Shown piece after piece: positions 16,819 through 33,174 of a stretch of DNA of 64,000 nt. Under the pieces are notes generated by a model. It worked only from the letters and a program-made list of their open reading frames with translations, had not been told where the DNA came from and did no database searches. The position numbers and the translations under genes were made by a program. The stretch is from NCBI RefSeq assembly GCF_013186535.1, contig NZ_JABMCZ010000003.1, forward strand, positions 496,001 to 560,000. The letters are read 5' to 3'. Numbering within the stretch: the stretch's first letter is position 1; every line of letters starts with the position of its first letter. This DNA is from Nocardia terpenica (lineage in GTDB: Bacteria; Actinomycetota; Actinomycetes; Mycobacteriales; Mycobacteriaceae).

Positions 16819-17828
16819 TGGACGAGCGGCTCGTCTTGGGTAAGCGCAGTCCGGCCTTCATGGGCGCGCTGGGCCTGTTCCTGGTGCTGCTGATCGCGGT
16901 GTCGTCGTTCTTCCTGGACCGCCTGCCGATCATCGGCGCGGGCACCAAATACACCGCGGAGTTCTCCGAGGCCGCGGGGCTGCGCAAGGGCAACGAGGTC
17001 CGCATCGCCGGGGTGAAGGTCGGCGACGTCTCGGACGTGCGCCTCGACGGTGACCGGGTGCTGGTCGACTTCCGCACCAAGGACGCCTGGGTCGGCGACG
17101 AGACCACCGCCTCCATCCAGATCAAGACCCTGCTCGGGCAGAAGTATCTGGCGCTGGACCCCAAGGGCGCGCACGCCGCCGATCCGTCGCGGCGAATCCC
17201 GCTGTCGCGCACGGTATCCCCGTACGACGTGGTGGACGCCTTCAGCGACGCCGCCAAGGACATCGAGCAGACCGACACCGCCCAGCTGGCCACCAGCATG
17301 CGGGTGCTGTCGGACGCGTTCTCCGGCACGCCGCCGGAGATCCGCGGCTCGATCGACGGCGTGGCGCGGCTGTCGGAGACCCTGGCCAAGCGCGACCAGC
17401 AGCTGAAGAAGCTGTTCGCCGCCACCAACCAGACCACCAAGGTGCTGGCCGACCGCAACGCCGAATTCGAGCGGCTGCTGGCCAACGGCGGTCAGCTGCT
17501 GACCGAGTTGAACGTGCGCCAGCAGGCCATACAGCAGCTGCTGACCGGCGCCAAATCCGTTGCGGCGCAGCTGTCGACCCTGGTGCACGACAACGAGCAG
17601 CAGATCGGCCCGGCGCTGACCAACCTGAAGAAGTCGATCGAGATGCTCAACGACAACCAGCAGAACATCTCCAAGACGCTGACGCTGGCCGCCCCGTTCT
17701 ACGGCCTGTACGCCAACGTGCTCGGCACCGGGCGCTGGTTCGACGCGGTGATCACCAACCTCATCCCGCCCGCACTGCCGGACGTTCCGGGTAATCGTCC
17801 GCCGATCCGGACCCTGGGAGGCAACTGA
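16818..17828 (+). CDS. mceC: MCE family protein MceC
   Basis: 336 residues from ATG 16818, which follows GGAAGGG and overlaps the mceB stop. Anchor 'FMGALGLFLVLLIAVSSFFLDRL', MlaD domain 'LRKGNEVRIAGVKVGDVSDVRL' and 'TLLGQKYLAL', then helices. An in-frame ATG at 16794 would put extra residues inside mceB and is less likely. Confidence 0.91.
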   Translation: MDERLVLGKRSPAFMGALGLFLVLLIAVSSFFLDRLPIIGAGTKYTAEFSEAAGLRKGNEVRIAGVKVGDVSDVRLDGDRVLVDFRTKDAWVGDETTASIQIKTLLGQKYLALDPKGAHAADPSRRIPLSRTVSPYDVVDAFSDAAKDIEQTDTAQLATSMRVLSDAFSGTPPEIRGSIDGVARLSETLAKRDQQLKKLFAATNQTTKVLADRNAEFERLLANGGQLLTELNVRQQAIQQLLTGAKSVAAQLSTLVHDNEQQIGPALTNLKKSIEMLNDNQQNISKTLTLAAPFYGLYANVLGTGRWFDAVITNLIPPALPDVPGNRPPIRTLGGN

Positions 17829-19099
17829 TGCAGGCCGCTCGCCGGGATCCACTGACCGCGCTGCGCGAATCCAGCCGCGGCACCAAGGTTCTCATCGCGC
17901 TCGGCACGGCCGCGGCCGTCGTGCTCGCGGGCGTGCTGTGGTGGCTGTTCGATCAGTTCAACACCACGAAGATCACCGCGTACTTCGACAAGTCGATCGG
18001 CATCTACCAGGGTTCGGACGTGCGCATCCTGGGTGTGCCGGTGGGCTCGGTGGATTCGGTCGTGCCGCAGGGTGATCAGGTGAAGGTCACCATGCACGTG
18101 GACCGGAAGTACAACATCCCGGCCGACGCGCGGGCCGCGCAGATCACGCCGTCGGTGGTGTCGGACCGGTTCATTCAGCTCACGCCGGTCTACAAGGGCG
18201 GCCCGAAGATGGGGCGCGACGCCACCATCGCGCGGGATCACACCGCCACCCCGGTGGAGGTCGACCGGCTGTACAAGAGCATCACGCAGCTCTCGGATGC
18301 GTTGGGCCCCAATGGCGCCAACAAGGACGGCTCGCTCAACGAACTGCTGCGGACCAGTTCGGCCAACTTCTCCGGCAACGGCGACGCCCTGGCCAACAGC
18401 CTCACGCAGCTGTCGCACGCGGCGCAGTATCTGTCCGACGCGCGCGGCGACATCTTCGACACCATCAAGAACCTGCAGGTCTTCGTGCGCACGCTGGCCG
18501 ACAACGATCAGCAGGTGCGGCAGTTCAATACGCAGCTGGGCGATCTGGCCGGATTCCTGGCGGGGGAGCGGCAGGACCTGGGGCAGGCGCTGAATCTGCT
18601 GTCGGTCGCGCTCGGCGACGTCGCCCGGTTCATCGACAACAACCGGGATCTGGTGGCGGGCAACGCCGATGCGCTCACCAAGCTGACCGCGACGCTGGCG
18701 AATCAGCGCGACGACCTGGCCAAGGCGCTGCCGGTGCTGCCGCTGGCGCTGAGCAACCTGATCAACGTCCACAACGCCGAGTCCGGCACGCTGGACATGC
18801 GGCCCAACTTCCCCGACCTGCAGGACCCGTTCGGTGTGGTGTGCAAGATGCTGGACCTGAGCAAGCTGCGGCCCGGCGATCCGAAGTTCGACGCGATCGG
18901 CCGTCAGATGCGGCCGATCCTGGACCACTGCAAGGCGATCACCGACCAGATCACGGCCGGGGTGAAGAGCCCGACGCTGATCCTGCCCTTCGGCATCATG
19001 TCCGGCGACAACGAGCAGCGCGCGCCGGTGCCGGGCACGGTTCCGGGCACGCCGTCCAACCAGCAGCCGCCGTCCCAGCAGGAAGGTGGACAGCGATGA
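17828..19099 (+). CDS. mceD: MCE family protein MceD
   Basis: 423 residues. Anchor 'KVLIALGTAAAVVLAGVLWWLF' (about 19-40), MlaD domain 'IYQGSDVRILGVPVGSVDSVVP', long helical tunnel region (about 150-320), and a C-terminal Pro/Gln/Ser-rich tail ('NQQPPSQQEGGQR'), as in other MceD proteins. Its ATG overlaps the mceC stop by one base, and its stop overlaps the mceE start (ATGA). Confidence 0.91.
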   Translation: MQAARRDPLTALRESSRGTKVLIALGTAAAVVLAGVLWWLFDQFNTTKITAYFDKSIGIYQGSDVRILGVPVGSVDSVVPQGDQVKVTMHVDRKYNIPADARAAQITPSVVSDRFIQLTPVYKGGPKMGRDATIARDHTATPVEVDRLYKSITQLSDALGPNGANKDGSLNELLRTSSANFSGNGDALANSLTQLSHAAQYLSDARGDIFDTIKNLQVFVRTLADNDQQVRQFNTQLGDLAGFLAGERQDLGQALNLLSVALGDVARFIDNNRDLVAGNADALTKLTATLANQRDDLAKALPVLPLALSNLINVHNAESGTLDMRPNFPDLQDPFGVVCKMLDLSKLRPGDPKFDAIGRQMRPILDHCKAITDQITAGVKSPTLILPFGIMSGDNEQRAPVPGTVPGTPSNQQPPSQQEGGQR

Positions 19100-20319
19100 G
19101 GCGAAGGGTCGCAAGAGCTTTCGGCGCGGCGACGGTAGTGGGCGTGTCCACGCTGCTGATCTCGTCCTGCGCCGCCGACGGCATCTACAGCGTCCCGCTG
19201 CCCGGTGGCGCGAATGTCGGTGACCATCCGCTGCATATCGACGTGCGCTTCGACGACGTGCTGGATCTGGTCCCGCAGTCCGCGGTCAAGGTGGACGGTG
19301 TGCCGGTGGGTCGGGTCGACAAGATCGATGTCGCGCCCGACGGCTGGACGGCCAGCGTGCACACGCTGGTGAACAACTCGGTGCGGTTACCCGCCAACGC
19401 GCTCGCGCAGGTGAAGCAGTCGAATCTGCTGGGCGAGAAGTTCATCGAGCTGAGCGCGCCCCCGCAGGACGCCTCGTCGGATCGGCTGCGCGACGGCGCG
19501 GTGATCCCCGTCGACCGGACCCGGCACGCCACCGAGGTCGAGCAGGTGCTCGGTGCGCTGTCGCTGCTGCTCAACGGCGGCGGCGTCGCGCAGCTGCAGC
19601 CGATCGTGGTGGAGCTGAACAAGGCGCTGGGCGGCCGCGAGGACAAGGTGCGCTCGCTGCTGGATCAGGCCAACCGCCTGATCGACGGGCTGAACAAGCA
19701 GGTCGACGACATCGACCACGCCCTGGACGGGCTGGGCACGCTGTCGAGCCGGGTGGGTCAGCAGACCGACCAGATCGGCAAGATCCTCGACGAATTGCCC
19801 GCGGGCATCAAGATTCTCGACGAGCAGCGCCCGCAGCTGATCGGGCTGCTGAAGCAGCTGGACCGGGTGGGCCAGGCCGGTTTCGACATTCTCGACAGGT
19901 CCAAGGACAACCTGATCCGCGACCTGCGGGCGCTGCGCCCGACGCTGCAGGAACTGGGCCGGGCCGCACCGGATCTGGTGACGGCGTTCCCGCTCATCCC
20001 GACCTATCCGTTCCCGGACGAGTCGATCAAGTCCGCGTTCGGCGGTCAGGTCAACACCTGGCTGTCGGTGGACCTGCAGATCGGCACCACGCTGTCGAAT
20101 CTCGGTGTGGGCAAACCGGATCCGGTGTACGTGCCGCCGGACGGCCCGATCACCGTCAATCCGTCGAACCCGTACTACAACGGCAACGGCCCGCGTCCGG
20201 GCTGGCCGACGATCTCGCTGCTGCCGCTGCCCCCGGCCGTCGCCGCGCCGACGGCCGCACACCCGAACGATCCGCTCGGGGCGATTCTGCAGCAACTGGG
20301 AGTGGGTGGTCCGCGATGA
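19096..20319 (+). CDS. mceE: MCE family lipoprotein MceE
   Basis: 407 residues. The only lipoprotein among the six MCE proteins here: signal peptide with lipobox 'LLISSC' (Cys at about 28), as in mycobacterial MceE/LprN-type proteins. MlaD domain 'LVPQSAVKVDGVPVGRVDKIDV' and 'NLLGEKFIEL' follow, then helices. The lipid anchor probably fixes the outer part of the tunnel. The start was chosen at the ATG overlapping mceD, immediately before the signal peptide. Confidence 0.92.
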   Translation: MRRRVARAFGAATVVGVSTLLISSCAADGIYSVPLPGGANVGDHPLHIDVRFDDVLDLVPQSAVKVDGVPVGRVDKIDVAPDGWTASVHTLVNNSVRLPANALAQVKQSNLLGEKFIELSAPPQDASSDRLRDGAVIPVDRTRHATEVEQVLGALSLLLNGGGVAQLQPIVVELNKALGGREDKVRSLLDQANRLIDGLNKQVDDIDHALDGLGTLSSRVGQQTDQIGKILDELPAGIKILDEQRPQLIGLLKQLDRVGQAGFDILDRSKDNLIRDLRALRPTLQELGRAAPDLVTAFPLIPTYPFPDESIKSAFGGQVNTWLSVDLQIGTTLSNLGVGKPDPVYVPPDGPITVNPSNPYYNGNGPRPGWPTISLLPLPPAVAAPTAAHPNDPLGAILQQLGVGGPR

Positions 20320-21557
20320 GTCGGTTGGTACGCACCCAGTTGATCGCGTTCGCGCTGATCGCCGTGCTCGGCGTGGTCTTCGTGGGCGCCAGGTACATTC
20401 ACCTGGACCACATGCTCGGCTTCGGCCAGTATCAGGTGCGGGTGAAGGCGAAGGAGACCGGCAACCTGTCCAAGGGCGCCGAGGTGACCTATCGCGGCGT
20501 CCCGGTCGGCCGGGTCGACAGCCAGGACATCACGCCCGACGGCGTGGTGATCGTGCTGGAGCTGGATTCGGGCAAGCCGAAGGTCCCGTCGAGCGCGAAG
20601 GCCGTGGTGGCCAACCGATCCGCCATCGGCGAGCAGTACGTCGACCTGCAGCCGACCTCGTCGGGCGGGCCCTACCTGCACGACGGCTCGGTGATCGACG
20701 GCGCCCAGACCCCGATCCACGTCGAGGACCTGCTGGCCAGCGTGAACCACTTCGCGAGCACCACCGATCTGAAGGCGTTGAGCAGCACGGTGACCGAGCT
20801 GGGCAAGGCGTTCGACGGGCAGGGCGACAACCTGCGGGTGCTGGTCGACTCGCTGAACAAATTCTCCCAGACCGGCGTGGACTCGATCCGGCAGACCGTG
20901 GACCTGATCCACGACGCGCAGACGGTACTGGGCACCCAGGTCGATCAGTCCAGTTCGATCCGGGAGTTCAGCGACGGCCTCGACAAGCTGTCGGTGCAGC
21001 TGAAGGCCAACGATCCGGACCTGCGCCGATTGATCGGGACGGGCACCGACGCGGGCCGCTCGATCGATGCGCTGCTGAAGCAGAGCGCGGACCCGCTGAC
21101 CAAGGACCTGGCGAATCTGCGCCTGCTGCTGCTGTCGGTCTCGCCGAAGTACTACGCGCTCAAGCCGCTGCTGCAGATGCTGCCGATTCTGTCGTGGGGC
21201 GGCTCGGTGAGCGCGAACGCCGACGGCACCAGCCACTTCGGCCTGGTGCTCGAGACCAACAATCCGCCCGCCTGCACCCAGGGCTACGAGGGCACCCAGC
21301 AGATCCTGGCGCGGATGAAGGCGCAGAACCCGAACTTCGACGACACCCGCGACGATTTCCCGTTCAATACGGCCGCGAAATGCACTGTGCCGTTTGGTAA
21401 TCCGACCGCGGTGCGCGGCGGTGAGCGGGCCGAGCTGGCCGACCCGAGCATTCCGCAGCCGTGGGACAACACCCCGAAGACCGACCCGGACAAGCTGGAC
21501 ATGGCCCCCGTGGCCGTGCAGCTGGCCACGCTGATGGGAGTGACTCCGAAGCGGTGA
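20316..21557 (+). CDS. mceF: MCE family protein MceF
   Basis: 413 residues. Anchor 'LIAFALIAVLGVVFVGARYI' (about 8-27), MlaD domain 'LSKGAEVTYRGVPVGRVDSQDI' and 'SAIGEQYVDL', tunnel helices to about 290, C-terminal domain ending 'ATLMGVTPKR'. Last of the six tunnel subunits. Overlaps the mceE stop by 4 bp; a 51-bp gap to the first Mce-associated gene follows. Confidence 0.91.
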   Translation: MSRLVRTQLIAFALIAVLGVVFVGARYIHLDHMLGFGQYQVRVKAKETGNLSKGAEVTYRGVPVGRVDSQDITPDGVVIVLELDSGKPKVPSSAKAVVANRSAIGEQYVDLQPTSSGGPYLHDGSVIDGAQTPIHVEDLLASVNHFASTTDLKALSSTVTELGKAFDGQGDNLRVLVDSLNKFSQTGVDSIRQTVDLIHDAQTVLGTQVDQSSSIREFSDGLDKLSVQLKANDPDLRRLIGTGTDAGRSIDALLKQSADPLTKDLANLRLLLLSVSPKYYALKPLLQMLPILSWGGSVSANADGTSHFGLVLETNNPPACTQGYEGTQQILARMKAQNPNFDDTRDDFPFNTAAKCTVPFGNPTAVRGGERAELADPSIPQPWDNTPKTDPDKLDMAPVAVQLATLMGVTPKR

Positions 21558-21608
21558 GGACGACGTGGGCGCAAGTGACCGGAAATTCGACGACGCTAGG
21601 GTGTCGCT

Positions 21609-22301
21609 GTGAGCTCTGACAGCATCACCGAGGTACCACCGCCCGTGTCCGAAATGTCCGCGGACGCCGAACGATCGGCCGCCGACGCCCCGCGCGCCGG
21701 CCGATTGCCACGCATCGGCGAGCGGGTCCGGACGGTCCTGGCCGTGATCGTGGTCGTGGCGGTGTTCGCCGCGGCCGTCTGGTTCGGCGTCGGCTGGGTG
21801 CGGGCCGCGTTCTTCACCGACGGTCCGCGGGCCGCGGCCCGCGATGCCGCCCTGGACGGCGCCCGGCAGGCCGCGCTCAACATCACCTCGATGAAGATGA
21901 GCGATGTCGACGGTTCGCTGGCGCTGGCCCGGTCCTCGATGACCGGCACCCTGCTCGACACCGCCGACAAGAACAAGGACCAGATGAAGCAGCGCGCGGT
22001 CGCGGCCGGGGTCGATGTGACCTCGAAGGTGATCGGCGCGTCGGTCACCGAGCTCAACAGCGAACGCGACCACGCCTCGACGCTGATCGTGCTGGAGGTC
22101 GATTCGGCCGGACCGGGCAAACCCGCGGACAAGCTGCGCTTCACCTGGGCGGTCGACATGGCCAAGGCCGGTGGCGTGTGGAAGGCCGAGCAGGTGCAGT
22201 CGGTCGGCGACCCGGTCCCGCTGGACGGGCAGGGCCAGCTGGCCCCGCCGCCGCCCCCCGCGCCCGCCCCGGCCGCGCCCGCGCCGCAGCCGGGATCGTA
22301 G
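21609..22301 (+). CDS. Mce-associated membrane protein 1
   Basis: 230 residues. A cytoplasmic N-terminus of about 40, one membrane helix 'VRTVLAVIVVVAVFAAAVWFGVGWV', an extracytoplasmic alpha/beta domain resembling other Mce-associated (Mas) proteins ('AARDAALDGARQAALNITSMKMSDVDGSL'), and a Pro/Ala-rich end. Such proteins stabilise Mce complexes in mycobacteria. GTG start. Confidence 0.85.
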   Translation: MSSDSITEVPPPVSEMSADAERSAADAPRAGRLPRIGERVRTVLAVIVVVAVFAAAVWFGVGWVRAAFFTDGPRAAARDAALDGARQAALNITSMKMSDVDGSLALARSSMTGTLLDTADKNKDQMKQRAVAAGVDVTSKVIGASVTELNSERDHASTLIVLEVDSAGPGKPADKLRFTWAVDMAKAGGVWKAEQVQSVGDPVPLDGQGQLAPPPPPAPAPAAPAPQPGS

Positions 22302-22310
22302 GAGGTATCG

Positions 22311-23018
22311 ATGATGGAGTCGCGCCGACCGGTCAATCGGGTCACCTCCCGCCGCCGCCCCGCCGGGTCCACCAGGGCCACGGCCGCCAAGAATCCCGCG
22401 AAGAAGACGCCGGCCCGCCGCGTGGCCGGGCGCGCCACCGCCGCCGACGCCCGCCGCGCGAGCATCGCCGACACGCCGCCCGCCGCGTCCCGGCGGCCGC
22501 GCTTACCGCGCCCGCGCGCACTGCGCTGGTCCTCGCCGCGCCGATCGCTGGTTCTCGGCATCGTGGCCGTGGTCCTGCTGGCGATCTTCGCCGGGATCGC
22601 CGCGCTGCGCCCCGGCGTCGACTACAACAACCGCGCCTTCGTCGACAACGCCGAGACCGAACAGGTCAAGAACGCGGCCTCGCAGATCCTGTCCACCGTC
22701 TACGGCACCGACGCCAAGAACCTGGCCGGATACAAGGACGCCGCGAAGAAGGTGCTGACCGGCAAGGCGCTCGCCGATTCGGACAAATACCTGGACACCG
22801 TGGCCCAGGCCGTGCAGCAGACCGACACCAAGGCCACGGTGCGCAACGACCCGATCGGTGTGACGTTGCTCACCAAGGATCACGCCGAATTATTGGTCAA
22901 TATGACCGTTGGGGTCACCAAGGACGGCGTGGCGCAGCAGAGCATGACCGGTCCGATCTTGATCCGCCTGGATCGGGTCGATGGCCGCTGGTTGGCCAGT
23001 GACCTGCCCGATCGCTGA
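22311..23018 (+). CDS. Mce-associated membrane protein 2
   Basis: 235 residues. The first 75 are Arg/Ala-rich and probably disordered in the cytoplasm, then one membrane helix 'SLVLGIVAVVLLAIFAGIAAL' and an extracytoplasmic domain with the same pattern as the preceding gene ('VKNAASQILSTVYGTDAKNLAGYKDAAKKVLTGKA'). ATG 22311 with AGGAGG 5 nt before it. Last gene of the mce operon. Confidence 0.85.
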   Translation: MMESRRPVNRVTSRRRPAGSTRATAAKNPAKKTPARRVAGRATAADARRASIADTPPAASRRPRLPRPRALRWSSPRRSLVLGIVAVVLLAIFAGIAALRPGVDYNNRAFVDNAETEQVKNAASQILSTVYGTDAKNLAGYKDAAKKVLTGKALADSDKYLDTVAQAVQQTDTKATVRNDPIGVTLLTKDHAELLVNMTVGVTKDGVAQQSMTGPILIRLDRVDGRWLASDLPDR

Positions 23019-23431
23019 GGTCAGCGGGTGATTTACCAGCGCCACAGGCGATCTCGCGGGGCGTTGCGCGGCCTCGCCACTTGACGAGTCCCGTCCGAGC
23101 CGTCACGCTATTCACAACAGCGGCAGCTGTCACAGGGTCGAGTGCCCGGGTTCGCGACGCAGCCGACGGCCCTCAACGCAGCCAGCGAAGACGGGTCGGC
23201 GCGCCGAACATCAGGAACTCGCCCCCGGTGGTACTTTGACACCCACTCTGTATGGGTGTAGGTTTGGACGTTGCGCTGGCTGCCTCCTGTCCATACCTTG
23301 ATCGCACTACGAAAGTTCCACCACCTCGGTGTTACTTCCGTTTTTTGCTGTTCGGGTTTCGTTCGGGGTGTGACCAGCGGAATCTGTAGCAGACAAGCGA
23401 CGGTCGCGGACCACCACGCGACGCGCGTGAG
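23019..23431 (+). other. intergenic region and leader before rpoB
   Basis: 413 bp with no coding sequence I can support. It holds the candidate rpoB promoter near 23236-23264, leaving a leader of about 160 nt, and a TTTTTTG run at about 23340. No clear terminator of the mce operon was found. Confidence 0.6.
23236..23264 (+). promoter_or_regulatory. candidate rpoBC promoter
   Basis: TTGACA (23236-23241, a perfect -35), 17-bp spacer, TAGGTT (23259-23264). Best SigA-type match in the gap before rpoB. Confidence 0.65.
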
Positions 23432-26917
<3,486 letters not shown>

Positions 26918-26928
26918 GCCGATTCGGT

Positions 26929-26954
26929 CCCCGAGGGCGGAAATGCCCTCGGGG
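26929..26954 (+). terminator. hairpin between rpoB and rpoC
   Basis: 10-bp perfect stem (26929-26938 with 26945-26954) and a 6-nt loop, no T-run. More likely an RNA processing or attenuation site than a full stop, since rpoC needs read-through. Confidence 0.45.
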
Positions 26955-27027
26955 GCAACAACTCCCACATCACGGGAACTAGCGACATTTGCTCGATACT
27001 CAACCCGAACAGGGGAAAGGAAGTTAC

Positions 27028-30981
<3,954 letters not shown>

Positions 30982-31003
30982 TCGGTAGGTAGGCAACGAC
31001 ATT

Positions 31004-31034
31004 CGGCCCCCGCTCCGATCCGGAGCGGGGGCCG
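31004..31034 (+). terminator. rpoC terminator hairpin
   Basis: 14-bp perfect GC-rich stem (31004-31017 with 31021-31034) with a triloop. The tail has only a few T residues. It ends just before the leader of the MFS gene. Confidence 0.7.
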
Positions 31035-31051
31035 ATGTTATGGTGTCGATC

Positions 31052-31099
31052 ATGTTCTCCCCCGAGGCTTCCAGACTTCGGCCGTCTGGTGCGGTGTAA
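31052..31099 (+). CDS. possible 15-codon leader peptide before the MFS gene
   Basis: ATG 31052 opens a 15-residue frame (MFSPEASRLRPSGAV) ending TAA 31097-31099. A TATGGT box at 31039-31044 would place a transcript start near the ATG. Bases GTTCTCC inside it are complementary to the ribosome site of the MFS gene. No independent evidence of translation. Confidence 0.25.
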   Translation: MFSPEASRLRPSGAV

Positions 31100-31132
31100 C
31101 CAGGCGGCGTGAGCCTTTCGGCGTCAACGCTC

Positions 31133-31218
31133 GGTTCTCCGTGCCGCTCGTGCCCGTTCGGGCCGTCCTGCGATCGCAGCTCGTGTGATCGCTTCGTGCA
31201 CAAAGCCTTTGGAGAACC
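31133..31218 (+). promoter_or_regulatory. attenuator-like stem sequestering the MFS ribosome site
   Basis: GGTTCTCC (31133-31140) is the exact 8-base complement of GGAGAACC (31211-31218), which contains the Shine-Dalgarno of the MFS gene and touches its ATG. The left arm is codons 9-11 of a frame starting GTG 31109. Chloramphenicol resistance genes are known to use such leaders (translational attenuation), which fits the gene type. Confidence 0.45.
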
Positions 31219-32409
31219 ATGCCCTTGGTGGTATTCGTCCTGGCTGCCGCGGTGTTCGCGCAGGGGACGTCGGAGTTCATGTTTTCGGGACTGTTGGGGC
31301 CGATCGCCGTCGGCACCGGGGTGTCCATCGGGACGGCGGGGCTGCTGACCTCGCTGTTCGCGGTCGGGATGATCGTCGGCGCGCCGGGGATGGCGATGTC
31401 GGCGGGGCGGTGGCCCGCGCGCCGGTCGCTGGCCGGATTCCTGCTGATATTCCTGCTCGCGCACGTAATCGGCGCGACCACAACGATATTCGGTGTGCTG
31501 CTGGTGACCCGGGCGGTGGCCGCCGTGGCGAACGCCGGATTTCTGGCGGTGACCCTGGCGGTGCTGCCCGCGCTGGCCGGGCCGGATCGGATCGGCCGGG
31601 CCACCTCGACGGTGCTGTCCGGCGTGACGCTGGCCTGCGTGGTGGGCGTCCCCGCCGGGGCGATGCTCGGGCAGCGCTGGGGTTGGCAGTCGGCACTGTG
31701 GGGTGTCGCGCTCGTCGCGCTGCCCGCGCTGCTCGCCACGGTGTGGCTGGTCCCGGGATCGCTGCGGCCGGGGGCGAAAGACGATGTCGCACAACCGGAC
31801 AGCGCCGCGATCCGGCGGGAGTGGCGGGTCGTGCTCGACCCGCTCGTCCGCGTTCCGCTGCTGATCGGGGCGCTGGTCAATGCCGCCACCTTCGCCGCGT
31901 TCACCTACCTCGGCGTCCTGATCACCGAGGTGAGCGGGGGTGCGCCGCGGTGGATTCCGATCGCACTGGCGCTGTTCGGCATCGGATCGTTCGTCGGTGT
32001 GACCGCGGCGGGCCGATACGCCGACCGTCAGGCCCGCCGCATCGTCTCGATCGGCACGGTGGTGCTCGTCATCATCTGGGGCGCGACATCGTCGGTCGCC
32101 GCGGTGCTTGCGGCCCTGCTGGTGCTGACGCCGATCGCCGGAGCCACCGCATTCGGGGTCGGTTCCACGGTGATCGGCCTCATCGTCCGGGCCGCCACTC
32201 CCGCCGCACCCCGGTTGGGTGGCGCGCTGGCGACGACGGCGCTCAATATCGGCGCGGCCCTGGGCCCGGCCATCGCCGGAATTGCCATCGGGCACACCGG
32301 AACCGCCACCGCGGCCGTCTGGACCAGCACGGTCCTGTCCGTCGTCGCCGTGGTGGCGGCCGTTCGTTTCAGCGCGGCAGCGCGTCCAGACCGGGCACTA
32401 CGGCGCTAG
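31219..32409 (+). CDS. MFS efflux transporter, Cmx/CmrA (chloramphenicol) type
   Basis: 396 residues with about 12 membrane helices. The start 'VVFVLAAAVFAQGTSEFMFSGLL' is characteristic of the Cmx/CmrA and AraJ-like drug:H+ antiporters, with the motif 'VTRAVAAVANAGFLAVTLAV' in helix 4 and 'GVTLACVVGVPAGAMLGQRWGWQSA' in helix 5. Chloramphenicol export is the most likely activity, but close relatives export other compounds. The leader could form an attenuator. Tail-to-tail 41-bp overlap with the minus-strand secreted-protein gene. Confidence 0.82.
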   Translation: MPLVVFVLAAAVFAQGTSEFMFSGLLGPIAVGTGVSIGTAGLLTSLFAVGMIVGAPGMAMSAGRWPARRSLAGFLLIFLLAHVIGATTTIFGVLLVTRAVAAVANAGFLAVTLAVLPALAGPDRIGRATSTVLSGVTLACVVGVPAGAMLGQRWGWQSALWGVALVALPALLATVWLVPGSLRPGAKDDVAQPDSAAIRREWRVVLDPLVRVPLLIGALVNAATFAAFTYLGVLITEVSGGAPRWIPIALALFGIGSFVGVTAAGRYADRQARRIVSIGTVVLVIIWGATSSVAAVLAALLVLTPIAGATAFGVGSTVIGLIVRAATPAAPRLGGALATTALNIGAALGPAIAGIAIGHTGTATAAVWTSTVLSVVAVVAAVRFSAAARPDRALRR

Positions 32410-33025
32410 CGGCATCCAGGGCCACGTCCAGGGCGGGCTGGCCCCCGCTGGCGTACAGCCCGGCCGCGCCGCCGATGAGGCCGCCGAGGACCGTGGTGAT
32501 CGGGACGGTGATGAAGTCGAGGATGAAAAGCCCGGCGGGGAAGCCGACGACGAAGCCGACGGCGGCTCCGAGGGCCGCGCCGGTGGCGACCGCGGGCAGG
32601 TTCTGCTGCACGACGTCGAACAGGCGCTGCTGTGCCTCGACGTCGCGCAGCGGGGCCGGCTCCTGCGCGGCCGGGGTCAGGGTGAGCCGCCGCCCGGCCT
32701 GGTCGATGACCGGTTCGAGGTCGACCCGCTTGCCCGCGATGTCGTAGCGCAGCGGCAGGCTCGCCACCAGTCGCCCCGAATCATCGGTTACCGCAACCGT
32801 TTCCGCGTCCCAGGTGGCCAGGAAGCGCCCGGCCCGCAGGGTGCTCACCGCCGCGTGCCGATCCTGCGACAGCGCCACCCGGTAGCCCACGCCGTGGTCC
32901 GACCCCGCCACCTCGAGGGCGGGCCGGGGCTCGGCGGGGGCCGGGTCGGCCGCGGCCACGCCGGTGGCGACGGCGGTCGTGGTCAGGCAGAGTAGCGCCG
33001 CCGCAATGCTTCTGGTGATCCTCAT
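32369..33025 (-). CDS. secreted hypothetical protein with glycine-rich hydrophobic C-terminus
   Basis: 218 residues. Sec signal peptide 'ITRSIAAALLCLTTTAVATGVAAADPAP' with cleavage after about Ala27. The middle part (about 40-110) is predicted beta-rich ('RFLATWDAETVAVTDDSGRLV'). The C-terminal part has two glycine-zipper-like stretches ('ATGAALGAAVGFVVGFPAGLFI', 'TTVLGGLIGGAAGLYASGG'), which might insert in a membrane. I recognise a general Nocardia/Rhodococcus hypothetical pattern but no function. Its 3' end overlaps the MFS gene. Confidence 0.75.
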   Translation of the reverse strand: MRITRSIAAALLCLTTTAVATGVAAADPAPAEPRPALEVAGSDHGVGYRVALSQDRHAAVSTLRAGRFLATWDAETVAVTDDSGRLVASLPLRYDIAGKRVDLEPVIDQAGRRLTLTPAAQEPAPLRDVEAQQRLFDVVQQNLPAVATGAALGAAVGFVVGFPAGLFILDFITVPITTVLGGLIGGAAGLYASGGQPALDVALDAASAVVPGLDALPR

Positions 33026-33174
33026 CCGAACTTCTCTCGCTTTCGATCCCGGCCAACGTACCGTTCTCGGCGCGAGATCAGAAGGCTTGCGCGGCGGCGC
33101 AATTGAGAAGCGGGCGCGATCGGGGGACCGGCGATCCCTGGCTGCTGGCCCGGGAAGGGAGGACACTCGAGGTC

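Noticed and set aside
31109..31348. 79-codon frame across the MFS start as an independent gene
   Set aside because: It overlaps the MFS gene out of frame. Only its first codons are of interest, as a possible attenuator leader.
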